Translations under genes and position numbers: made by a program
Part shown: one piece after another, positions 36,867 through 44,971 of the stretch
Position numbering within the stretch: the stretch's first letter is position 1
Layout: every line of letters starts with the position of its first letter
Assembly (NCBI GenBank): GCA_963755395.1
Contig: CAVWJJ010000002.1
Span: 372,001-436,000, forward strand
Reading direction: 5' to 3'
DNA length: 64,000 nucleotides
From: DAHVFK01 sp963755395
GTDB taxonomy: Bacteria; Pseudomonadota; Gammaproteobacteria; Burkholderiales; SG8-39
The notes under the pieces: generated by a model
The model's database searches: none
What the model saw: only the letters and a program-made list of their open reading frames with translations
Told to the model about the DNA's origin: nothing

Positions 36867-37721
36867 ATGCGAGGGATCGACCTTACGGCCTGGCGCAGCA
36901 AGCTTGCCGGCGGCGCACGCACGCTGCGCGGCTTTCTCGCGCGGCGCATGCCTCCGCCGCCGCTGCGCATTGGGATGTCGGCGCGTCTGTTCCATCCCCG
37001 CCCCGACGCCACCGGGCTGCAGGGCAAGCGCATGCAGTACCTCGAGCAGTCGGTCGCGCACTGGGTGATGTCGCGCGACGTGCTGGTGTTCATGGTGCCA
37101 ACGGTCGACAAGGACAGCCTGTTCCACCGCAGCAACATCCGCGTGGGCGACTACGCGCGCGTGCTTGACGGGCTGGTGCTGCAGGGCGGCGCCGACGTCA
37201 GCCCGCTCACCTATGGCGAGGAGTCGCTTGACGGCGAATGGGCCGGCGACCGCCAACGCGACGTATATGAGATCGAGCTGCTGCACGAATTCGTCGAGGC
37301 TGGCAAGCCGGTGCTCGGCATCTGCCGCGGCGCTCAGCTGATCAACGTCGCCTTCGGCGGCACGCTCTACCAGGACATCCGCACCCAGCTGCCCAAGTCG
37401 CAGCCGCATGTGACCAGTGCGTACGAGAAGAACACGCACCAGATGCGCATCGAGCCCGGGTCGGGCCTGGCGCGTCTCTACCCGGGAATCGAAACGACGC
37501 GCATCAACTCGATCCATCATCAGTCGATCAAGGCGCTGGGCCGGAACCTGACGGTAGAAGCGCGGTCAGAGCCTGACGGCGTCATCGAGGCGATCCGCGG
37601 CGCGGGCAAGAGCTACGTCTTCGCGGTGCAGTGGCACCCGGAGTTCCACGCCCCTGGCGACGACAGCGTGCTGGAAAGCGCACCGATACTGGACGAGTTT
37701 CTGCGCGCAGCGCGCGGCTAG
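36867..37721 (+). CDS. Class I glutamine amidotransferase-like, gamma-glutamyl-GABA hydrolase (PuuD) family
   Basis: A 284-residue peptidase C26 protein. The catalytic triad is visible: nucleophile in GICRGAQLINV, His in VQWHPEFHAP and the following Glu. The substrate region INSIHHQSIK also fits the PuuD family. The N-terminal 35 residues before LRIGMSARLF are extra and basic. Family members cleave gamma-glutamyl amides, including gamma-glutamyl-GABA in putrescine breakdown; no other puu gene is nearby, so the substrate is open. It starts 26 bp after lutC. Confidence 0.87.
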   Translation: MRGIDLTAWRSKLAGGARTLRGFLARRMPPPPLRIGMSARLFHPRPDATGLQGKRMQYLEQSVAHWVMSRDVLVFMVPTVDKDSLFHRSNIRVGDYARVLDGLVLQGGADVSPLTYGEESLDGEWAGDRQRDVYEIELLHEFVEAGKPVLGICRGAQLINVAFGGTLYQDIRTQLPKSQPHVTSAYEKNTHQMRIEPGSGLARLYPGIETTRINSIHHQSIKALGRNLTVEARSEPDGVIEAIRGAGKSYVFAVQWHPEFHAPGDDSVLESAPILDEFLRAARG

Positions 37722-37740
37722 ACAAGAGCAGGGAGGAGCG

Positions 37741-38952
37741 TTGCATCCGAGCTTTCTGCCGCAGCTTCCGTTTGCGCTGTCCGCGCCGATCATGTTCGGC
37801 GCGCTGCTCGCCGCCGGACTGCTGGCCGGGGAAGCGGTCAACCGCTATGCGTCGCTGCCGCGCATCACCGGCTACGCGCTGGCCGGGGTCGTGCTCGGGC
37901 CTCAGCTGAGCGGACTGCTCAGTCGCGAAGTGCTGCATGCGCTCAGCGTCCTGATCGACCTTTCGGTCGGCCTGATCGTGTTCGAGCTGGGATTCCGCTT
38001 CGACTGGGACTGGCTCAAGCACAACCGGTGGCTGCTGGTAACCGCTGTCGCTGAAAGCCTGTTCGGATTCGGTGCCATATTCGGCGCCCTGGTTTACTTC
38101 GGCTTCGAGCCCGCGCTGGCGGCAGGCGCGGCGGCGATCGGCGCCGCCACTTCGCCCGCCGTGGTGATGCTGGTTGCACACGAGCTGCGGGCTGAAGGCC
38201 AGGTCACCGAACGGGCGCTGCTGTTCACCGCGGTCAACAGTGTGTTCGCGTATGTCGCGCTCACCCTCGTGCTGCCGTTCCTGCACCCCGACCTGCATCA
38301 AGGCTGGCAGCAGGCGCTGCTGCGCCCGCCGTACGTCCTGGGCGGCTCGCTGCTCGCAGGCGCTGCGGCCTGCGCGCTGATGCTGGCGCTGGCGCGCTGG
38401 CTGGGAAAGCGCGAGGACCGCCAATTCGTGCTGCTGGTGGCGATCGTGGTGCTCACCGTAGGCGTGGCGCGCAGCCTCAACCTGTCGGTGATGGTCGCGC
38501 TGATGACGCTAGGCATGCTGGCGCGAAACCTCGACCGGCGCCACGTCCTGATCCCGCTGCGCTTCGGCTACGGTGGTCAGCTGTTCTTCGTGATCCTGTT
38601 CGTGCTCACCGGTGCCGGGCTTGAGTTCGGCGCCTGGGCCACGGCGGCGTGGCTGGTCGCGACGCTGCTGGTGGTGCGCTTCCTCGGCAAGGCGCTGGCG
38701 ATTCTCGTCTTCGGCCGCCTTTCGGGCGTGCGCACCGGCGGCGCCGGACTGCTGGCGATCGCGCTGCTGCCGATGTCGGGCCTCGCGGTCGGCATGGTGC
38801 GCGATGCGAGTGAGCTTTCGCCCGCGTTCGGCGGCGAGCTGGGCGGAATACTGCTGGCCGCGGTTGCGCTCTCGGAGCTGCTGGGACCGCTCGCGACGCA
38901 ATTCGCGCTGCGCCGCGCCGGCGAGGCGCACCCCGGGGCTCAAGGGGGCTGA
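37741..38952 (+). CDS. Cation:proton antiporter, CPA2-like
   Basis: A 403-residue membrane protein of the Na+/H+ exchanger fold with 11 to 12 helices. The helix LPRITGYALAGVVLGPQLSGL near residue 40 and the segment AAIGAATSPAVVMLVAHEL near residue 140 mark the family. The start is TTG at 37741, with a GGGAGGAG ribosome site just upstream. It lacks a cytosolic TrkA-N domain. The ion is unknown. It is followed by a YbdK-like gene after 10 bp. Confidence 0.85.
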   Translation: MHPSFLPQLPFALSAPIMFGALLAAGLLAGEAVNRYASLPRITGYALAGVVLGPQLSGLLSREVLHALSVLIDLSVGLIVFELGFRFDWDWLKHNRWLLVTAVAESLFGFGAIFGALVYFGFEPALAAGAAAIGAATSPAVVMLVAHELRAEGQVTERALLFTAVNSVFAYVALTLVLPFLHPDLHQGWQQALLRPPYVLGGSLLAGAAACALMLALARWLGKREDRQFVLLVAIVVLTVGVARSLNLSVMVALMTLGMLARNLDRRHVLIPLRFGYGGQLFFVILFVLTGAGLEFGAWATAAWLVATLLVVRFLGKALAILVFGRLSGVRTGGAGLLAIALLPMSGLAVGMVRDASELSPAFGGELGGILLAAVALSELLGPLATQFALRRAGEAHPGAQGG

Positions 38953-38962
38953 GGCCGGCGCC

Positions 38963-40084
38963 ATGGACGAGATGCATTTCACGCCCTCGGCCGAAATCAG
39001 CCTCGGAGTCGAGCTCGAGCTGCAGCTGCTGCGCGCGCACGACTTCGACCTCTCGCGCGGAGCCGCCGACCTGCTCGAATTGCTGGAGAAGCGCAAGCTG
39101 CCGGGCGCAGTGAAGCCCGAGATCACCGAAAGCATGGTGGAGCTGAACAGCTCGGTTCATCGGCACCACGCCTCGCTGCGCGACGAGCTGCTCGTGATGC
39201 GTGACGCGGTGGTGAAGGAGGCGGGCGTGCTCAACTTGCGCGTCGCGGGCGGCGGCTCGCACCCGTTCCACGACTGGGCCGACCGGCGCATCTTTCCGAC
39301 CGAGCGCTTCCGCTCGATCCTGGAGCGTTATGGTTACCTGGCCAAGCAGTTCACGGTCTTCGGGCAGCACATCCACGTCGGCTGCCCCGGTGGCGACGAC
39401 GCGGTGTACCTGATCCACATGCTGACACGCTACGTGCCGCATTTCATCGCGCTGTCGGCCGCCTCGCCGTTCTACCAGGGCGAAAACACCCAGTTCCAGT
39501 CCTCGCGCCTGACCTCGATCAACGCGTTTCCGCTCGCCGGGCACATGCCGTTCGTGCGCGACTGGGCGGAGTTTCTCGAGTACTACGACAAGATGCGCGG
39601 CTTCGGCGTCGTCGCCAGCATGAAGGACTTCTACTGGGATATCCGTCCCAAGCCCGAGTACGGCACGGTCGAGATCCGCGTCTGCGACACGCCGCTCACG
39701 GTGCAGCGGGCGGCACTGCTGGGCGCCTACGCCCAGGCGCTGGTCGCCTATCATCTGGCGGAGCGGCCGCGCGCGCCGGCACGCGCGGTCTACCTGGTCA
39801 ACAGCTTCAATCGCTTCGAGGCCAGCCGCTTCGGCTGCCGCGGCGACCTGATCGAGCCCTACGAGAGCCGCAAGAAGAAGCTCGGGCAGGACATTCTGGA
39901 GAGCATCGAGACCGTCATGCCCCACGCGTTGCAGATAGGGGCCGCGGATGCGCTCGCCGAGCTCGCCACTGACGTGCGGCACGGGTACTCCGACGCCAAC
40001 TGGCTACTCGAGTGCCATACAGTGCGCGGCTCGCTGCCCGACGTGGTGCGCGAGTCTGCGGCGCGCTGGAGCGCGGCGGCCTGA
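38963..40084 (+). CDS. Carboxylate-amine ligase, YbdK family (GCL2-type)
   Basis: A 373-residue ATP-dependent ligase of the glutamate-cysteine ligase 2 family. SLGVELELQLLRAHDFDLS, KPEITESMVELNSSVH, GGGSHPFHDW and GTVEIRVCDTPLTVQ are typical. E. coli YbdK has weak gamma-glutamylcysteine synthetase activity in vitro. The ATG at 38963 is chosen because the family motif begins at once. It may be co-transcribed with the upstream antiporter (10 bp gap). Confidence 0.88.
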   Translation: MDEMHFTPSAEISLGVELELQLLRAHDFDLSRGAADLLELLEKRKLPGAVKPEITESMVELNSSVHRHHASLRDELLVMRDAVVKEAGVLNLRVAGGGSHPFHDWADRRIFPTERFRSILERYGYLAKQFTVFGQHIHVGCPGGDDAVYLIHMLTRYVPHFIALSAASPFYQGENTQFQSSRLTSINAFPLAGHMPFVRDWAEFLEYYDKMRGFGVVASMKDFYWDIRPKPEYGTVEIRVCDTPLTVQRAALLGAYAQALVAYHLAERPRAPARAVYLVNSFNRFEASRFGCRGDLIEPYESRKKKLGQDILESIETVMPHALQIGAADALAELATDVRHGYSDANWLLECHTVRGSLPDVVRESAARWSAAA

Positions 40085-40128
40085 TCGAGCGCGGCGAGCG
40101 GGCTTTCGCGGCGGAGCGGTCGCGCACA

Positions 40129-40134
40129 TATAAT
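40129..40134 (+). promoter_or_regulatory. -10 element before the ion permease gene
   Basis: A perfect TATAAT lies 31 bases upstream of the ATG at 40166. The -35 region is not clear. Confidence 0.45.
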
Positions 40135-40165
40135 GCGGGCCACCAAGACTACGGCGAGACGAAGC

Positions 40166-41515
40166 ATGACATCAGTACTGAGAATTGCCGCACGCTTGAT
40201 CGCGCTCGAGCGCGGCCTTTTCCTCGGCGCGCTCGTGATCGCGGGCGTGGCGGCCGCGCTAGGCGTGCCGATCGCGTTCGTGTTGTTCGCCCTGACCCTC
40301 GCCGGCGTGGCGCTGTTTCATCGTCACACGTTCTATGTGGCGATCATCGGTTTGGTGGTCATCACGCTCTATTCGGTTGTCTTCACGGGCTTTCGCGAGG
40401 GAGTAGGAGTGGCCGGCCTTGGCGCCCATATGCTGCACGAGTGGGTGGTGCTGACCAATCTGGGTTGCCTGCTACTCGGCTTCGCATTGCTTTCCAATCA
40501 TTTCGAGGAGAGCAAGGTGCCGGCGGTGCTGCCGCATTACCTTCCGGATGACTGGAAGGGAGGACTGGTGCTAATTCTGATCGTGTTCGTGCTGTCTTCG
40601 TTTCTCGACAACATCGCGGCCGCGATCATCGGTGGCACGATCGCGCGCGTGGTGTTCAGGCACAAAGTGCACATCGGCTACCTCGCCGCAATCGTAGCGG
40701 CGTCGAACGCCGGAGGCTGCGGCAGCGTGGTCGGCGACACCACTACAACCATGATGTGGATCGACGGTGTCAACCCGCTCAACGTGCTGGACGGGTATGT
40801 GGCCGCGATTGCCGCAATCATCGTATTCGGCGTGCCGGCGTCCCTCCAGCAGCAGCGCCACTCGCCGATCATCAAGGAAGCGAAGGTCGAGCACCGGGTG
40901 GACTGGAGCCGGGTCGTGATCGTGTTGATCATCCTTACGGCCGCGATTTCCGCCAATGTGGTCGTGAACGTGAAGTTCGGCGCAATCTCCGACAGTTTTC
41001 CTTTTATAGGAGCGGCCGTCTGGGCGGCGCTGATCGTCACCGCGCCGTGGCGGCAACCGAACTGGGGGCTGCTGCCGAACGCGTTCAAAGGGGCGATCTT
41101 TCTGCTCTCGCTCGTCACCATCGCGTCGATGATGCCGGTGGACAAGCTGCCGCTGGCTTCATGGCATACGGCCTTCGGCCTCGGCATCGTGTCGGCGGTA
41201 TTCGACAACATCCCGCTTACCGCGCTGGCGCTCAAGCAGGGCGGGTACGATTGGGGCATGCTCGCCTACGCGGTCGGATTCGGGGGCTCGATGATCTGGT
41301 TCGGCTCGAGCGCGGGCGTGGCACTCACCAACACGTTTCCGGAGGCCAGATCGGTAGCGCTGTGGTTGCGGCACGGCTGGCATGTCGCGCTTGGCTACGT
41401 CGCGGGTTTCTTCGTGATGCTCTTCTTGCTCGGCTGGCATCCCGATCCACCGCACAAGAATCTAGGCGCGTTGACGCCGAGTCAGGGCCATTCGATGCCG
41501 TTGCGAGTCGGCTAG
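40166..41515 (+). CDS. Ion transporter superfamily permease (NhaD / CitMHS-like)
   Basis: A 449-residue membrane protein with about eleven helices. The segment SSFLDNIAAAIIGGTIA near residue 145, the glycine-rich AASNAGGCGSVVGDTTTTMMW near residue 185 and the second repeat SAVFDNIPLTALAL are the paired motifs of the ion transporter superfamily, where the DN residues face the ion path. NhaD, ArsB and citrate carriers share the fold; the substrate is not decidable by eye. It is followed by a KefB-like gene after 20 bp. Confidence 0.85.
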   Translation: MTSVLRIAARLIALERGLFLGALVIAGVAAALGVPIAFVLFALTLAGVALFHRHTFYVAIIGLVVITLYSVVFTGFREGVGVAGLGAHMLHEWVVLTNLGCLLLGFALLSNHFEESKVPAVLPHYLPDDWKGGLVLILIVFVLSSFLDNIAAAIIGGTIARVVFRHKVHIGYLAAIVAASNAGGCGSVVGDTTTTMMWIDGVNPLNVLDGYVAAIAAIIVFGVPASLQQQRHSPIIKEAKVEHRVDWSRVVIVLIILTAAISANVVVNVKFGAISDSFPFIGAAVWAALIVTAPWRQPNWGLLPNAFKGAIFLLSLVTIASMMPVDKLPLASWHTAFGLGIVSAVFDNIPLTALALKQGGYDWGMLAYAVGFGGSMIWFGSSAGVALTNTFPEARSVALWLRHGWHVALGYVAGFFVMLFLLGWHPDPPHKNLGALTPSQGHSMPLRVG

Positions 41516-41535
41516 CTTGAGTTGAGCAGAGCCCG

Positions 41536-42888
41536 ATGCGGGCGAAGCCATCGACATTCCGGGCCGCGCTGGCGATTGTCGCGCTGAGCGGCGTTCTGGC
41601 GCCGCGGGCCTTCGCCGCGGGCGCGGACGATGCGGCGGGCACATTTCTGTTCCTGGCGCTTGCCCTGATCGTCGCGCGCCTGGCCGGCTTCGTCGAGCGC
41701 TTTGGCCAACCTGCAGTGCTCGGGGAGTTGCTCGCCGGCGTCTTGCTCGGCAATCTCGGGCTAAGTTTTCTGGACCAGATGGGCCACGACGCGCTGGTCG
41801 GGTTTCTGGCCGAGCTTGGCGTGGTGATCTTGCTGTTCCAGATCGGTCTCGAATCGAGCTTTGCCTCCTTGCGTCAGGTCGGCGCGCGCGCATTCGCCGT
41901 AGCCGTGGTAGGCGTGGTGGTGCCGTTCGCGCTCGGCCTGCTGGTGGGCCCGCTGCTGGTTCCAGGGCAGTCGTTCAATGCCTACCTTTTCGTCGGCGCA
42001 ACTCTTGCCGCGACTTCCGTCGGCATCACGGGACGGGTGTTTCGCGATCTGGGGGTGCTGGAAACGCGCGAAGCGAGGATCGTGCTTGGCGCGGCGGTCA
42101 TCGACGACGTGCTCGGCCTGATTCTCCTCGCGGTCGTGTCGAGCCTGGTTGCCAAAGGCGGCGTTGAAGCCGCCACGGTGGCGTGGATCGTCGCTCAATC
42201 GGTTCTGTTTCTCGTCGGCGCGGTCTATCTCGGCCGCCTGCTTTCGCCCAGGCTCGCTCGGGCGCTGGCCAAGGTGCACGCGGGGGAGGGCATGAAGTTC
42301 ACGCTGATGCTGGCATTGGGGCTGGCACTCGCGTGGCTCGCGCACCAGATCGGCCTCGCGGCCATCGTCGGCGCGTTCGCGGCGGGATTGTTCCTCGAGC
42401 CGGCATATTTCGACGACTTCGAGGAGCCGGAAATCGTGCAGGAAATCCGTCCGCTGCTGGCACGGACCGGCGGCGAGGCGTCTTCAGAGCTGCGTAAGAT
42501 CCTCGACCGCCACGCGCAACGGCACCACACCGACTTGCTTGGCCCCCTGGGTTACGTGTTCGTGCCGGTGTTCTTCGTTTACACGGGAATGCAAGTACGG
42601 ATTGAACTGTTCGCCCACGGCGCGCTGCTGCTGACGGCGCTTGCGCTCGCCGGCGCAGCGATCGTCGGCAAGCTTGCGTCCGGGCTGGCCGCGGGCGCGG
42701 CGCGAAGGTGGGTCGTCGGCTGGGGAATGGTGCCGCGCGGCGAGGTCGGGTTGATCTTCGCCGCAATCGGGCGCGAACTTGGCGCAATCGACCAAGCCAC
42801 CTTTTCCGCGGTTGTCCTGATGGTCATTCTCACCACGCTGGTAACGCCTCCCGTACTTGGGCGACTCATCAGACGGAGGACTGGCTGA
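41536..42888 (+). CDS. Cation:proton antiporter, CPA2 family (KefB-like membrane domain)
   Basis: A 450-residue membrane protein with 12 to 13 helices. The key segments are GQPAVLGELLAGVLLGNLG, FLAELGVVILLFQIGLE, GATLAATSVGITGRVF and GAAVIDDVLGLILL with the conserved Asp pair, and GMVPRGEVGLIFAAIG. A hydrophobic N-terminal segment ending near AFAAGADD may be cleaved. The C-terminal RCK/TrkA-N domain of true KefB is missing, so direct NAD- or glutathione-regulation is not expected from this protein alone. It is the last gene of a plus-strand block before the TRAP operon. Confidence 0.88.
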   Translation: MRAKPSTFRAALAIVALSGVLAPRAFAAGADDAAGTFLFLALALIVARLAGFVERFGQPAVLGELLAGVLLGNLGLSFLDQMGHDALVGFLAELGVVILLFQIGLESSFASLRQVGARAFAVAVVGVVVPFALGLLVGPLLVPGQSFNAYLFVGATLAATSVGITGRVFRDLGVLETREARIVLGAAVIDDVLGLILLAVVSSLVAKGGVEAATVAWIVAQSVLFLVGAVYLGRLLSPRLARALAKVHAGEGMKFTLMLALGLALAWLAHQIGLAAIVGAFAAGLFLEPAYFDDFEEPEIVQEIRPLLARTGGEASSELRKILDRHAQRHHTDLLGPLGYVFVPVFFVYTGMQVRIELFAHGALLLTALALAGAAIVGKLASGLAAGAARRWVVGWGMVPRGEVGLIFAAIGRELGAIDQATFSAVVLMVILTTLVTPPVLGRLIRRRTG

Positions 42889-42928
42889 GTCCCTGGGCGC
42901 CGTCCTTATCCCGGATCATGGACTTGCC

Positions 42929-42957
42929 TTGCAACCCATGAAAGCTGTGGTTAGAAT
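42929..42957 (+). promoter_or_regulatory. Predicted sigma70-type promoter of the TRAP-amidase operon
   Basis: TTGCAA (42929-42934) and TAGAAT (42952-42957) are 17 bases apart. The predicted start near 42964 coincides with the first base-paired stem of the folded leader. Confidence 0.65.
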
Positions 42958-42965
42958 CACTTCAG

Positions 42966-43065
42966 CTCGCTGACGTGCACGGGAGTTGTCCCGGAGCGCA
43001 AAAACAAGAATCCGGGCGGGCGAGGTCACCTCAGGGGCTGCGGCCCTGCACATCAAGTTAGCGAG
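42966..43065 (+). promoter_or_regulatory. Candidate structured cis-regulatory RNA (riboswitch-like leader) of the dctP operon
   Basis: The leader folds into a closed, branched structure. The outer stem pairs CTCGCTGAC (42966-42974) with GTTAGCGAG (43057-43065), nine pairs with one G-U. After a five-base bulge on the 3' side (43052-43056), GTGCA (42975-42979) pairs with TGCAC (43047-43051). Inside are three hairpins: CGGGA/TCCCG with loop GTTG (42980-42993), GAGG/CCTC (43022-43032), and GGGC/GCCC with a TGCG loop (43035-43046). A competing pairing CCCGG (42990-42994) with CCGGG (43012-43016) would break the first hairpin, as in a switch. The A-rich single strand 43000-43010 may be a ligand or tertiary contact site. 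The ribosome site AGGAGG (43071-43076) lies 5 bases after the outer stem. I cannot match it to a known riboswitch class by eye. The fold is seen by hand pairing only; the regulatory role is inference. Confidence 0.5.
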
Positions 43066-43082
43066 AACAGAGGAGGATTCAA

Positions 43083-44228
43083 ATGAGCAACCAACAGGTA
43101 AAGCCGGAAGCATCGCGCCGCAAATTTCTGAAAGGCACCGCCGCGGCAGCTACAGGTGCGGCGACCCTTGGCTTCCCGATGATTTCACGGGGCGCAGGGA
43201 CCACGGTGCTGAAGATGCAGGGCTCGTGGGGCGCCGGAGACATGCTCGAGGTGTACGCCAAGCAGTATGTCGACATCGTCAACGACATGGGCAAGGGCTC
43301 GCTCAGGATTGACTATCTCAGCGCCGGCTCGGTCGTGAAGGCGTTCGAGGTGCAGGACGCGGTCAACAAGGGCATTCTCGACATGGGCCACCTGGTGCCG
43401 GCCTACTGGTACGGCAAGAACCGGGCCGCCTCGCTGTTCGGCACCGGCCCGAACTGGGGTTGGAACGGTAGCATGACTCTTTCGTGGATCTACAAGGGCG
43501 GCGGTCAACAGATCTACCTCGACCTGCTGCAGAAGAAGCTCGGCCTGAATGTCGTCGGCTGGTTCCTCATGCCGCAGCCGTGCCAGCCGCTGGGTTGGTT
43601 CAAGTTCGAGCCCAAGACCCCGAAGGACCTCAAGAACCTCAAGTACCGCACCGTCGGCCTCGCGACCAACGTCATGCAGGCGATGGGGCTCAAGGTGACT
43701 GCGCTGCCGGGCGGCGAGATCATCCCCGCGATGGAGAAGGGCGTGATCGAGGCCTTCGAGTACAACAACCCCACCTCGGACCGCCGCTTCGGCGCCGCCG
43801 ACGTAGCGAAGTACTACATGCTGTCGAGCTATCACCAGCCTGCCGAATTGCTCGAAATCGAGATGAACAAGACCAAGTGGGACTCCCTCTCGAGGGAGCA
43901 GCGGGCGATCATCGAGCAGTCCGTAAAAGCCGCGAATTCGGAAAACATCTGGACCGCCTACGAACAGTATCCGAAGGACCTGCAGGACTTGATCCACAAG
44001 GACGGGGTGCACGTCTACCGTACTTCGGCGTCGATCCTCAAGGCCCAGCTCAAGGCGTGGGACGAGGTGGTCGCGAAGTACAGCGCCGAGGTGCCTGAGT
44101 TCAAGGAGGTGATCGAGGCGCAGCGCGCCTGGGCCAAGAACGTGGCCTACTACGACATCCTGAACCAGGTCGACACGAAGCTCTCGTACGACCATTACTT
44201 CGGTAAGGAGCAGCCGCTGGGCTTCTAG
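43083..44228 (+). CDS. dctP: TRAP transporter substrate-binding protein (DctP/TakP family, Tat-exported)
   Basis: A 381-residue periplasmic binding protein of a tripartite ATP-independent transporter. The N-terminus has a twin-arginine signal, SRRKFLKGTAAAATG, cleaved near SRGAGTT. The mature part has the DctP fold, including the conserved helix region LKNLKYRTVGLATNVMQAMG, whose Arg normally binds the substrate carboxylate, then LPGGEIIPAMEKGVIEAFEY. It most resembles the TakP / mannitol-chloroaromatic subgroup for 2-oxo and related carboxylates. AGGAGG is well placed. It is the first gene of the operon, behind the folded leader. Confidence 0.93.
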   Translation: MSNQQVKPEASRRKFLKGTAAAATGAATLGFPMISRGAGTTVLKMQGSWGAGDMLEVYAKQYVDIVNDMGKGSLRIDYLSAGSVVKAFEVQDAVNKGILDMGHLVPAYWYGKNRAASLFGTGPNWGWNGSMTLSWIYKGGGQQIYLDLLQKKLGLNVVGWFLMPQPCQPLGWFKFEPKTPKDLKNLKYRTVGLATNVMQAMGLKVTALPGGEIIPAMEKGVIEAFEYNNPTSDRRFGAADVAKYYMLSSYHQPAELLEIEMNKTKWDSLSREQRAIIEQSVKAANSENIWTAYEQYPKDLQDLIHKDGVHVYRTSASILKAQLKAWDEVVAKYSAEVPEFKEVIEAQRAWAKNVAYYDILNQVDTKLSYDHYFGKEQPLGF

Positions 44229-44268
44229 AACCGCAAGGCTGTCTTAGAATTGGCAGAGGTTGATACGA

Positions 44269-44304
44269 CGGGGGTGGTGCCATGAGGTACCACCCCCGCT
44301 TTTG
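44269..44304 (+). terminator. Strong hairpin between dctP and dctQ (attenuator or mRNA stabiliser)
   Basis: A perfect 10-bp stem CGGGGGTGGT / ACCACCCCCG with a ten-base loop is followed by CTTTTGT. The short T run suggests partial termination, which would give more binding protein than membrane subunits, or a 3' end protector for the dctP message. Confidence 0.65.
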
Positions 44305-44330
44305 TAAGCACGGGTGAGCGTGGAGTGTCG

Positions 44331-44939
44331 ATGAACTCGCAATCCTTTATTTTGACCATCGACCGCTTCAGCACGGCGGTCGGCAAATCGTTCGCCTGGT
44401 ACATCCTCATCCTCACCTTTGGCGAAACGTACGAAGTTTTCGTCCGCTATGCGCTCAACGACCCCACCACGTGGGCTTACGACGTCAGCTATAACATGTA
44501 CGGAGCGTTGTTCTTCGTTGCGGGCGCCTACACCCTCGCGCGCAACGGCCACGTCCGCGTGGACGTGATCTACCGGCTGATTCCCCAGCGGGTGCAGGCC
44601 GGCATCGATCTCGTTCTGTACATCGCCTTCTTTTTCCCGGGTGTCATCGCCCTCGTGTTCGCCGGTTGGCAGTATGCGGGAGAGTCGTGGCGCTATCACG
44701 AGGTGAGCGTGTTCAGCCCCTCCGATATCCCCATCTTCCCGCTCAAGACCCTGATCCCCGCGGGCGGCGTGCTGCTGTTCGTGCAGGGCCTGGCCGAATT
44801 AACGCGCTGCGTGGTGTGCCTACGCGACGGCAAGTGGCCGCAGCGCCTGCAAGACGTCGAGGAGCTGGAGACCGCCGTCCTGCACGAGCAGGAAGCCATC
44901 AGGAAGCGCGGCCTCCAGGAAGCGGGCGCAAAGCCCTGA
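44331..44939 (+). CDS. dctQ: TRAP transporter small membrane subunit DctQ
   Basis: A 202-residue protein with four membrane helices (about residues 20-40, 60-80, 95-120 and 140-165). The segment WAYDVSYNMYGALFFVAGAYTLARNGHVRVDVIY is typical of DctQ (quoted here only in part: FFVAGAYTLARNGHVRVDVI). A C-terminal charged helix of about 40 residues follows. ATG at 44331 is used; GTG at 44325 is possible. It lies 102 bp after dctP, past the hairpin, and 32 bp before dctM. Confidence 0.92.
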   Translation: MNSQSFILTIDRFSTAVGKSFAWYILILTFGETYEVFVRYALNDPTTWAYDVSYNMYGALFFVAGAYTLARNGHVRVDVIYRLIPQRVQAGIDLVLYIAFFFPGVIALVFAGWQYAGESWRYHEVSVFSPSDIPIFPLKTLIPAGGVLLFVQGLAELTRCVVCLRDGKWPQRLQDVEELETAVLHEQEAIRKRGLQEAGAKP

Positions 44940-44971
44940 ACAAGCAATAACCCCGAGAAGAGAGCGATTCG

